From positions 62,001 to 126,000 of the forward strand of contig NZ_WEZF01000017.1 of assembly GCF_009177065.1 (NCBI RefSeq): a DNA stretch of 64,000 bases. The letters run 5' to 3'. Under the pieces are notes generated by a model. The model made no database searches, had not been told where the DNA came from, and saw only the letters and a list, made by a program, of their open reading frames with translations. Below are positions 54,507-61,495 of the stretch, one piece after another (the first letter of the stretch is position 1; every line of letters starts with the position of its first letter). Both the position numbers and the translations under genes were made by a program. Source of the DNA: Tautonia marina. Its GTDB lineage: Bacteria; Planctomycetota; Planctomycetia; Isosphaerales; Isosphaeraceae.

Positions 54507-56486
54507 TTACTCGCCCGAGGCTACCCGGCGGATCGTTCGGGGAGCAACGAGGGCCTCGACCTGAGGCAAGTCGAATGCTTCAAGAAGGCCGAAGGTGAAC
54601 AGTTCGGGCGACTGGTCGTAGGTGCGGCCCTCCTCAAGGATCGCCTTCAGACTGGTCAAGGGGCGATCGAGACTGACCTCGGTGATCAGGTCGGGACCGA
54701 GCGCAGCCGCGATCAACGAGACCGCACTGGCACGAGGCCCAATCGCAACGATCGAGGGGGATTCACCATCCGTTGCCGAGCGAATGGCCTTTGCGGCGGC
54801 GAGGATCTGCCCCACCTGTACCCCAAGCGGACGCTCGCCGGTGGTGGCAATCATCAAGGCCCAGAGGTAATCGCGCTGGGCGGGGCGAGACTCTCCGAAG
54901 AAGAAGGGATCGATGGCAACGACCCGCTTGTTCTCGGCCAGCAAGGCCAGGGCCGCATCCTCGGCTTCGGTCCGGCCGCCGTCGGCAAGCACCAGGACCG
55001 TACCGGCCGGGTTCTCAACATCCGCAGGTTCCAGGCGAACGGCGGGAAGCGTCCAGGAGTCAGCAAGGCGGAGTCGGTAGGTGGTCGCCACGAGGGCCTC
55101 CCGCGAGCCATCGCTGACACGCTCGACGACGGCCTCCCCTTCGATCGGCCGAACAATCTCGCGAAGAGCGGTGCGACGCTCCTCTCGCCAGGTTTCGGCT
55201 GCGTCGGGATCGTCGGGAATGCTCGGTTCTCGGGGAAGCGATGCGGCGAGATCGAGGGCGAGACGCTGCAAGCTAAGAGAGTCGTCGGGGAGGGGAACAT
55301 GCAACTCTTCGGCGGTCTTGACCTCATCGGCGCAGGGGATTTCCGTGGCGTCGTAGTAAGGGTCGTCGGGGAACCAGTGGTCGCCGATCATTCTGTAAAG
55401 GGCCTCGCGGTTATCGATCTCATAGTTATGCGTTCCGGGAGACACATTCACCTGAAGTCGGAGGTTGGCTTCGCGATCGAACAGGGAATAAATCGGCGCA
55501 ACCGCCTGAACCAAGGGGGGCAACGCGTGGGGGGCCGCGAAGCAACAATTATCCTTTTGATTAAACGTCAGGAGTGTGGGCCGAGGCGCGAGCAAGGCCG
55601 TCAGGTGCGTGTAGTCGGCCACGGTGGCCAGGTCGCAAGGGGTTTGCTCGGAGTCTCCCAGGTCGGAGAGATACTCGATGCGGGTCAGGAAGCTGGAATA
55701 ACCGGCCACGGGATTCGACAGGGTAATCCGAGGGTCGAGTGCGCTGTAGAAGATCGTCTGCCAACCCCCTCCGGAGAGGCCGGTCAGGCCGACACGCTTG
55801 GGGTCGGCATTCGGGTGATCGAGCAACAGGTCGAGTGCCCGGCTCATCGCGAGGTAGTGCGTGGCAATCCCTCCCGAACCGCACAGATCAATCGCGTTGA
55901 TCAGGCCATGCGCGTTGGCTTCGCTCCGGAGTTGCCCCATGCCGATCCATTCGACGTTCAGGGCAAGCATGCCTCGCTTGGCCAGGTTGATGCACCGCTC
56001 TTGCTTGTAGGGGGCGGCCTTGCCCGCGGCATCGTGGCCGTTGACGTTCAAGACAACCGGCACCAGCCCATCACACTGTTCCGGTTCGTAGAGCAAGGCG
56101 GGAATCCAGAAGCCGGGCAAGGCTTCGTACCGGAGCTTCCGAATCCGGTAGCCGGGACCGCCCTCGATCGTGTCGAGCCATTCGACGCGGCACTCGGCAT
56201 CACGCCACGACGCGGCCTCGCCGCGGAAGACGACCTGGTCGAGCACCTCGGCGCGGATCTTGTCGGCGGCGGCTTGCCATTCGGCCTCGGTTGCGACCTC
56301 GGGCATTCGAGGGATTCGGGGTTCGACAAACTGGCGAACCTCTGTCATGGTCGTGTCCCGTTCGAGGACCATGCGGCCGAGGGCCTCGGCCACCGCCTCG
56401 CGACTTGGTTCGTCCGCGTGAACGGGAGCGATTGATCCGGAGAAAACCACGATGGTGTAACACAGTCGGAGCGGGAAACTCGGCAT
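54507..56486 (-). CDS. Secreted alpha/beta-hydrolase with two hydrolase-like halves
   Basis: A 659-residue exported esterase-like protein. Signal peptide LRLCYTIVVFSGSIAPVHA. The first half (about 100-375) is an acetyl xylan esterase-like alpha/beta hydrolase: VVLNVNGHD, nucleophile Ser238 in LTGLSGGGWQ, Asp312 in NQKDN and His353 in PGTHNYE. The second half (about 480-659) again looks like an alpha/beta-hydrolase core (TVLVLADGG, VVAIDPFFFGES) but has GPRAS where the nucleophile elbow would be, so it is probably inactive. Likely acts on polysaccharide esters. Confidence 0.8.
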   Translation of the reverse strand: MPSFPLRLCYTIVVFSGSIAPVHADEPSREAVAEALGRMVLERDTTMTEVRQFVEPRIPRMPEVATEAEWQAAADKIRAEVLDQVVFRGEAASWRDAECRVEWLDTIEGGPGYRIRKLRYEALPGFWIPALLYEPEQCDGLVPVVLNVNGHDAAGKAAPYKQERCINLAKRGMLALNVEWIGMGQLRSEANAHGLINAIDLCGSGGIATHYLAMSRALDLLLDHPNADPKRVGLTGLSGGGWQTIFYSALDPRITLSNPVAGYSSFLTRIEYLSDLGDSEQTPCDLATVADYTHLTALLAPRPTLLTFNQKDNCCFAAPHALPPLVQAVAPIYSLFDREANLRLQVNVSPGTHNYEIDNREALYRMIGDHWFPDDPYYDATEIPCADEVKTAEELHVPLPDDSLSLQRLALDLAASLPREPSIPDDPDAAETWREERRTALREIVRPIEGEAVVERVSDGSREALVATTYRLRLADSWTLPAVRLEPADVENPAGTVLVLADGGRTEAEDAALALLAENKRVVAIDPFFFGESRPAQRDYLWALMIATTGERPLGVQVGQILAAAKAIRSATDGESPSIVAIGPRASAVSLIAAALGPDLITEVSLDRPLTSLKAILEEGRTYDQSPELFTFGLLEAFDLPQVEALVAPRTIRRVASGE

Positions 56487-56693
56487 GACGGCCCCTCGAT
56501 GAAAACGGATGTCTGGCCAGAATTTCGGCCTCTCGGCCGCTATCGGCCTTGAGTTCGGATGTCCCGACATCAAACCCGAACAGGAACGACTTCGCCAGCA
56601 CGTACCGTCCGAAGTCCCATCGAGAGTAAGGTGAAATGAGTCGCTCGGCCCGCAAACAGTGACTCTCGGAACAGGAAGAGTCTGGAGACCACA

Positions 56694-57605
56694 ATGATGC
56701 CGCTTCCTTTCATCCGTTTAATGATTCTCCTCGTATCCACGACCACGCCGATGCTCCATGCGGGAGAATCCTCCGCGCCGATGGCTGAAACGCTTCGCGT
56801 GGCCGCCGTGCAACTGAGATCGACCCGAGGAATCGATGCCAATGTGGATCGAATGATTCAACATATGCAACATCTTAGTGAGGAAGGGGTCCAGGTCGCC
56901 GTTTTCCCGGAGTGCGCTGTGACGGGTTACTTTGAGGACGAGGCAACGGAGGCGACGGCCGAGCAACTCGCCTCGGCCTGTCGAACAGCGGGGATCGCCG
57001 CGATTGTGGGAACCCCTTCTCGTGACGGCGAGGCGTTGTATAACTCAGCGGTCGTGATTGATTCGAAGGGGAACGTGATCGAGCGGTATCACAAGGTCCA
57101 GCTTGCGGAGCCCTGGCCAACGCCGGGAGATCACCTCTCGGTCTTTTCGATCGAGGGGGTCCCCTGCTCGATCATCATTTGCCACGACGAGCGTTACCCG
57201 GAACTGGTGCGGTTGCCGGTCCTGGCCGGGGCTCGCGTGATCTTCTACCTCTCGCACGAGTCAGGCATCCGACAGGAGCGGAAGATTGACCCGTACCGGG
57301 CACAAATCCAGGCAAGAGCGGTCGAGAATTCCGTCTATGTTGTTCATGCCAATGCGCCGGCGAACGACGATCTGAGCGGATCGCACGGGCAGAGCAGGAT
57401 CATTGATCCAATCGGCACGATTCTGGAGGAAGCGTCAATGTTTGACGAGGAAAGCGTTCGTGCAACCCTCGACCTTTCCCTCGCTTCGGCCGGCAATGCC
57501 TTGAGGAGCGTCACTCGAGGGCCGCTTAGCGAATGGTGGCGTGAGGGAATACGCCAGGTTCGGATCATCGAGGCACCGCACGATTCATCGACCGAGGATC
57601 ATTGA
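56694..57605 (+). CDS. Secreted carbon-nitrogen hydrolase (nitrilase superfamily)
   Basis: A 303-residue amidase-like enzyme with the full catalytic set: Glu73 in VFPECAVTGY, Lys134 in RYHKVQL and Cys163 in IICHDERYPE. The N terminus (MILLVSTTTPMLHAGES) looks like a signal peptide, unusual because most nitrilase-superfamily enzymes are cytoplasmic. Alternatively translation could start at ATG 56781 (MAETLRVAAVQL), removing the leader. It would hydrolyse an amide or carbamoyl compound. It converges with the next small gene through a hairpin. Confidence 0.88.
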   Translation: MMPLPFIRLMILLVSTTTPMLHAGESSAPMAETLRVAAVQLRSTRGIDANVDRMIQHMQHLSEEGVQVAVFPECAVTGYFEDEATEATAEQLASACRTAGIAAIVGTPSRDGEALYNSAVVIDSKGNVIERYHKVQLAEPWPTPGDHLSVFSIEGVPCSIIICHDERYPELVRLPVLAGARVIFYLSHESGIRQERKIDPYRAQIQARAVENSVYVVHANAPANDDLSGSHGQSRIIDPIGTILEEASMFDEESVRATLDLSLASAGNALRSVTRGPLSEWWREGIRQVRIIEAPHDSSTEDH

Positions 57606-57614
57606 GAATCAGGA

Positions 57615-57645
57615 GAGGCCGGTGCTTGTCAGACTGACCGGCCTC
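57615..57645. terminator. Bidirectional hairpin between convergent genes
   Basis: GAGGCCGGT (57615-57623) and ACCGGCCTC (57637-57645) form a perfect 9-bp stem with a 13-nt loop, 9 bp after the nitrilase stop and 18 bp before the stop of the leftward gene. Confidence 0.65.
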
Positions 57646-57663
57646 ACGGTCGTTCTCTCGAAT

Positions 57664-57960
57664 TTACGCGGCTTCGGCCTCGGCATCCTCCTCTTCCTGA
57701 TATACGAGCAGATCGAGGCGACGGAACGACTCGTGGGTGACCTCGAAGGGTGCGCCATTGATGGCCCAGAGACGCTCAACCACTTCGTCGAGCTCCGTGT
57801 CGGGCTCATCCCACAGAACAAGGAACTGACCGTCACCTCGGGAATAGACGTCGAGACCTAGGTCGTTGAGATAGCCTTCGATCTCATCGCTTCGAGCCGG
57901 ATCGGCCGAAAACGTCCAGCGGATCAGGTCAATCGGAGGGGCGTCCTGTGTCTGACTCAT
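57664..57960 (-). CDS. Small acidic protein, unknown function
   Basis: A 98-residue acidic, soluble protein. It has a regular pattern, DLIRWTFSADPARSDEIEGYL, then RGDGQFLVLWDEPDTELDEVVERLW and a final Glu/Ala-rich tail. No known domain was recognised; the layout suggests a small alpha-beta fold. AGGAGG 6 nt before the ATG strongly supports it as a real gene. Confidence 0.75.
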   Translation of the reverse strand: MSQTQDAPPIDLIRWTFSADPARSDEIEGYLNDLGLDVYSRGDGQFLVLWDEPDTELDEVVERLWAINGAPFEVTHESFRRLDLLVYQEEEDAEAEAA

Positions 57961-58198
57961 TGATCGCCTCCTATTCGAGCCGGTTCACCGACAGAGTTGC
58001 AAGCGAACCATCGTCCCTGGAGGGGCCAGGAGACCGCGGTTCGTCCGATAGGGTCGGAGTCAAACCGCCAAAGAAAGATCGGCAGGACCTGCGGTTGCGC
58101 TGGAACGAATCCTCAAGTGTCTGCGAAGATGCCTCGGAGAAGAGCCGCGGGGAGACCTCATCCGGCGGATCCCTCGGCCAGGTGCTGCGATGAGGGGA

Positions 58199-58654
58199 TC
58201 ATGATCGAACCGCCTGGAGCGCCTGTTCAACCCGACCGTGATCGGTATCGCCCTGCAAGCCGTGCCAATCGCCTCGCAGCAGCAACAACGCTCGGCGTTC
58301 CTGCTCGATCTCGTGAGCCGTTCGAACCCCCATACGGCGGAACAGGGGCAACGGGGGGCACCACCCCTGAATGGCATGCTGGAGCAGAAAACCTGCCACC
58401 ACCGTGGGCACGAGGTAATACCGGCGATCGACCAAGGAGCCCAGTGCCATTCCCGCGAGGATGAGACTTGATGCGTTCGCTTCCAGCACGCGCTCAATGT
58501 CCCATTCGTCGTCGAGTTGACGCAGACGTCGATCGATCGCCCGAGGGCCAGCCGAAGCGAAGCGAAGGATCCGGGCCTCGGTCTGGCGCCGAATAGCCTC
58601 GTTAGTGAACTCAGGCGAGTGTTCGGGAACCCGGCTGACCGTGAAGGGGATCAT
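58199..58654 (-). CDS. DUF2892-type small membrane protein
   Basis: A 151-residue protein. After a helical N-terminal region, a YgaP-like membrane segment appears: WDIERVLEANASSLILAGMALG, DRRYYLVPTVVAGFLLQHAIQGWCPPLPLFRRMG, then TAHEIEQERRALLLLRGDW. This matches the DUF2892 family found alone or fused to rhodanese domains. The ATG at 58654 (GGAG upstream) is chosen over an upstream start. It is in the same direction as the ArsR gene, and a DUF2892 segment is also present in the rhodanese protein of this cluster. Confidence 0.78.
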   Translation of the reverse strand: MIPFTVSRVPEHSPEFTNEAIRRQTEARILRFASAGPRAIDRRLRQLDDEWDIERVLEANASSLILAGMALGSLVDRRYYLVPTVVAGFLLQHAIQGWCPPLPLFRRMGVRTAHEIEQERRALLLLRGDWHGLQGDTDHGRVEQALQAVRS

Positions 58655-59050
58655 GGAAAGCACTCCTTCAAAGCTCTCGGGGGAATCGGCCGGATCGACA
58701 CCATCGCAGTCCCCGATTCGGCCCTCGACTTCCCAATCAAGACATGCGATTCGCATGCCACGACCTACGGAACCACTGATCTGCTTGACGGCGAAGGGTG
58801 CGTACCGATACTTTGAAAGATGACGTCTCGCTCGTGAGGGGCGAGAGGCACGGCTACGATCGCCCCGTCATGCCTTTGATGCGCATGGTGGGGTTTTTTC
58901 ATGCCTGGGTCGGTAGCGTCTACGGCGAGGGTCGCCGTCATCTCGGACCGGGGGGAATTGTCCCCCCGGTCGTGGAGGACTTCGCCCCATGATTGTTCCA
59001 CCACCATCGCGATTTGGAGGCCCCCGGGCGTTGCGCCTCGGGCCAGGGCA
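58655..59050. other. Intergenic gap with terminator, 396 bp
   Basis: No gene was recognised. It contains the strong hairpin at 58946-58971 behind the ArsR gene and a second weaker hairpin (CATGC/GCATG) followed by a T6 run near 58889-58905 on the plus strand. Confidence 0.55.
58946..58971 (-). terminator. Hairpin terminator behind arsR-like gene
   Basis: GACCGGGGGGA and TCCCCCCGGTC form a perfect 11-bp stem with a four-base ATTG loop, 79 bp after the regulator stop. No T-run is present, but the stem is very stable. Confidence 0.7.
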
Positions 59051-59410
59051 TCAGGCCCCATCCCCACCGCTCCAGCCCGAGAGCAGGGTCTTCTGACGAG
59101 CGACGGCCTGCTGAGCATCCTGAACGATCGTCTCACAGACAAGCTTGCAAAGGCGATCGACCAGCGGGTCGTCGAGTCGGTAGAAGACCTGCAACCCCTG
59201 TTTGCGACGGGTCACCAACCCGGCATCTGCGAGCAATTTCAGATGCTTGGAGACGTTTGCCTGATTCCGCCCTGTTTCCTCAACGACCTGGGTGACATTC
59301 CGCTCTCCTTGCATCAAGGCGCGGAGGATCGCCAGACGGGTCGGATCGGCCAGCATCCGAAACTTCTCAGCCATCAGATCGAGGAACGCATCGGGAATGG
59401 TGGCAGGCAT
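59051..59410 (-). CDS. ArsR-family repressor with Cys-x3-Cys in the last helix
   Basis: A 119-residue winged-helix repressor: LADPTRLAILRALMQGERNV, then the recognition region QANVSKHLKLLADAGLVTRRKQG and wing LQVFYRL. Two cysteines, Cys88 and Cys92 (DRLCKLVC), lie in the C-terminal helix at the dimer interface, where ArsR proteins bind metals or sense thiol modification. Divergence from a sulfur-trafficking operon containing a YgaP-like protein suggests a sulfide/persulfide or thiol signal, as for YgaV, SqrR and BigR (inference; cysteine positions differ). Its start is 5 bp from an operator-like palindrome. Confidence 0.88.
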   Translation of the reverse strand: MPATIPDAFLDLMAEKFRMLADPTRLAILRALMQGERNVTQVVEETGRNQANVSKHLKLLADAGLVTRRKQGLQVFYRLDDPLVDRLCKLVCETIVQDAQQAVARQKTLLSGWSGGDGA

Positions 59411-59414
59411 GGAC

Positions 59415-59446
59415 TTGACTGTTCAACTGATTTGGAATATAGTCAA
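59415..59446 (+). promoter_or_regulatory. Divergent promoter/operator of the sulfur cluster
   Basis: On the plus strand, TTGACT (59415-59420) and TATAGT (59438-59443) are 17 bp apart, a near-consensus sigma-70 promoter toward the gene at 59536. The same bases form an inverted repeat, TTGACT-N20-AGTCAA (59415-59446). On the minus strand this gives TTGACT and a weaker AACAGT, 17 bp apart, toward the repressor gene. ArsR binding here would shut both directions. Confidence 0.65.
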
Positions 59447-59535
59447 TCGGTCGCGTGGAAGTATTGTAGCACGGCGATCGGTTGGGGGAAGGTGTTCGAG
59501 ACGGTTCGAAATTGTAAGTACAGGAGCACCGGGCG

Positions 59536-60210
59536 ATGAGACACCTAGCGATCGCGGTTGCGGCGTTGATGATCGGACCTCCGGGAGCGATGGCACAGCA
59601 CGACCACGGCTCCCATGAGGGGCAGCAGCAGCGAGGCCCCGAAAGGTGCCAGGGCCGATGCGGACATGGTCCGGGTCACGGTGCGGGCCGAGGATTCGGT
59701 CACGGTGCAGGCCGAGGGGCAAGGCATGGCACAGGTCATGGAGCAGTACAGGACGCGGAGCCGAGGCCCGGAGTCGGCAGCGGCCACGGTCCTGGCATGT
59801 CGGACGTGGAACATGGAAACATCCAGGCACTGCTGAGTGCTCATCAATCGATTACGAGAACGGTGGAGGAGATTGAGGGCGGGGTGAAGACGAAGACGGT
59901 TACGGATCGTCCCGAGCTGGTCACCTCGCTTCAGGAGCATGTTCGGCAGATGTCGAAGCGGCTGGAGACGGGTCGTCAGGTCCGGGTTTGGGACCCGCTA
60001 TTTCGCGAGATTTTTGCTCATGCCGATGAGATCACTCTGACCTGGACAAATCTCGAGAATGGGATCGAGGTCATCGAAACGAGTGAGAACCCTGACGTGG
60101 TTCCCTTGATTCGTGCCCATGCGAAGAAGGTCAACAGTTTTGTCGCCGAAGGCCACAAGGCGGCCCGCCCCCCGTGGGCAGGTGGCCGGGGTCGAGGGCA
60201 ACGACCGTAA
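59536..60210 (+). CDS. Exported His/Gly-rich protein with two helical repeats
   Basis: A 224-residue exported protein. Signal peptide AIAVAALMIGPPGAMA is followed by a His/Gly/Arg-rich segment of about 70 residues (HDHGSHEG, GHGPGHGAGRGFGHG) and two Cys. The rest is an internal duplication: HQSITRTVEEIEGGVK...HVRQMSKRLETG and HADEITLTWTNLENGIE...HAKKVNSFVAEG, each about 45 residues with matching His, Glu-x-Gly and Pro positions, probably a four-helix unit. It lies first in the ArsR-controlled operon upstream of dsrE. Function unknown; a metal- or thiol-binding periplasmic role is inferred. Confidence 0.75.
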   Translation: MRHLAIAVAALMIGPPGAMAQHDHGSHEGQQQRGPERCQGRCGHGPGHGAGRGFGHGAGRGARHGTGHGAVQDAEPRPGVGSGHGPGMSDVEHGNIQALLSAHQSITRTVEEIEGGVKTKTVTDRPELVTSLQEHVRQMSKRLETGRQVRVWDPLFREIFAHADEITLTWTNLENGIEVIETSENPDVVPLIRAHAKKVNSFVAEGHKAARPPWAGGRGRGQRP

Positions 60211-60233
60211 TGCGCGTTTCGCGTCGGGATACC

Positions 60234-60259
60234 GGTCGATCGAGACCCTTTGATCGACC
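60234..60259. promoter_or_regulatory. Inverted repeat between first gene and dsrE
   Basis: GGTCGATC (60234-60241) and GATCGACC (60252-60259) are perfect complements with a 10-nt loop. They lie 23 bp after the first stop and 31 bp before the dsrE start and could limit read-through or stabilise mRNA ends. Confidence 0.4.
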
Positions 60260-60290
60260 ACGTGATCAACCTGAATGAGGAGACCGTTTC

Positions 60291-60731
60291 ATGACATCCA
60301 GGATTGCCTGGGCCGCCCTGGCCCTGATTGGTGTCGGCGTGGTGCTCAGTCAGACCGGCTCCCGAGCGGACGACAGGGAGACCTCGGAGTCGCTCCGGGT
60401 GCTGGTGCACATGAACTTTGCCGACACCGGGCGGCAAGGCCAGGGCATGAAAAATATTTCAAGAATCCTGGAAGCTGATCCCACCGCTCGGGTTGTAGTC
60501 GTCTGCCACAGCGGGGGGATCAATGTCGTGGAGGCGGTTCGAACGGATCACGCCGAGGCGATCGCATCGTTGATTGATCGCGGGGTGACCTTTGTCGCTT
60601 GCGAGAACACCATGAAGCGCAACGGGATCACGAAAGACGATCTGATTTCGGGAGTCGGGACCGTGCCGTCCGGAGCGGTCGAGGTGGTTCGTCGTCAGCA
60701 ATTTGACGGGTTCGCATATTTCAGACCCTGA
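60291..60731 (+). CDS. Exported DsrE-family protein
   Basis: A 146-residue DsrE/DsrF-like sulfur-relay protein. The core has LRVLVHMNFAD, VVVVCHSGGINVV (Cys72) and the hallmark FVACENTMKRNGI (Cys104), where a conserved Cys typically carries persulfide. The N terminus (AWAALALIGVGVVLSQTGSRA) is a signal peptide, so it would act in the periplasm, unlike cytoplasmic DsrEFH. GAGGAG upstream supports the ATG at 60291. It sits between the His/Gly-rich protein and the rhodanese gene. Confidence 0.88.
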   Translation: MTSRIAWAALALIGVGVVLSQTGSRADDRETSESLRVLVHMNFADTGRQGQGMKNISRILEADPTARVVVVCHSGGINVVEAVRTDHAEAIASLIDRGVTFVACENTMKRNGITKDDLISGVGTVPSGAVEVVRRQQFDGFAYFRP

Positions 60732-60788
60732 GCGGGGATGATCTTCACTAAGACTCCTGGGTGATCGATCCGGGAAGGAGACGATTTG

Positions 60789-61343
60789 ATGAGCGTTGCC
60801 ACCATTTCTCCGAAAGAACTGGAAGAACGGCGCAAGCAAGGTCAGCCGGTGGATCTGGTCGACGTGCGCACCCCGGTTGAGTTCCGTGAGGTTCACGCCG
60901 AACCGGCACGACTGGTGCCACTCGATCAGCTTGAGCCGAAGTCTGTGATGGACAGTCGTAACGGCTCTCGAAATGAACCGCTGTACCTGATCTGCCGAAC
61001 TGGCAATCGGGCTCAGAAAGCGGCCGAGAAGTTTGTCGCGGCCGGTTACGAGAAGGTCGTGAATGTCGAAGGCGGCACGCAGGCCTGGGAAGCTGCCGGA
61101 TTACCGGTGGTTCGGGGCAAGAAAGCGATCTCGCTGGAGCGTCAGGTTCGGATCGCAGCCGGGACACTGGTCGCGATCGGCACTGCGCTTGGGGCGTTCG
61201 TCAATCCGTGGTTCCTGGTCATCCCGGGATTCGTCGGCGCGGGTCTCGTGTTCGCAGGGATCACCGATACCTGTGGCATGGGAATGATGCTCGCAAAGAT
61301 GCCCTGGAACCGGGTCGGCTGCGACACTTCCTGCGCGAAGTAA
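60789..61343 (+). CDS. Rhodanese-DUF2892 membrane protein (YgaP-like)
   Basis: A 184-residue sulfurtransferase. The rhodanese domain (about 1-110) has VDLVDVRTPVEF, catalytic Cys69 in LICRTGNRA, and VEGGTQAWEAAGLPV. Two membrane helices follow (about 118-160: GTLVAIGTALGAFVNPWFLVI), then a Cys-containing end DTCGMGMMLAKMPWN. This is the layout of E. coli YgaP, whose gene is regulated by the ArsR-type YgaV. It would transfer sulfane sulfur, coupled at the membrane. The ATG at 60789 has AAGGAG 9 nt upstream. Confidence 0.9.
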   Translation: MSVATISPKELEERRKQGQPVDLVDVRTPVEFREVHAEPARLVPLDQLEPKSVMDSRNGSRNEPLYLICRTGNRAQKAAEKFVAAGYEKVVNVEGGTQAWEAAGLPVVRGKKAISLERQVRIAAGTLVAIGTALGAFVNPWFLVIPGFVGAGLVFAGITDTCGMGMMLAKMPWNRVGCDTSCAK

Positions 61344-61495
61344 GTTGACCCGTCACAATAATCGATTCGGATGTGGGCCAACCAAGGGCGGGTGTCCCAC
61401 TTCAAGAATTGAGCAATAAATTCTGGTCAGACTTCACGCCTCCGAATGGGCCGGCCGATCGCCTGGAACAACAACGGGGCGGCCCGTTCGGTCGA

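Noticed and set aside
54501-56435. Long plus-strand open frame opposite the esterase gene
   Set aside because: It mirrors a gene with clear catalytic motifs, signal peptide and codon pattern; long antisense frames are common at this GC content.
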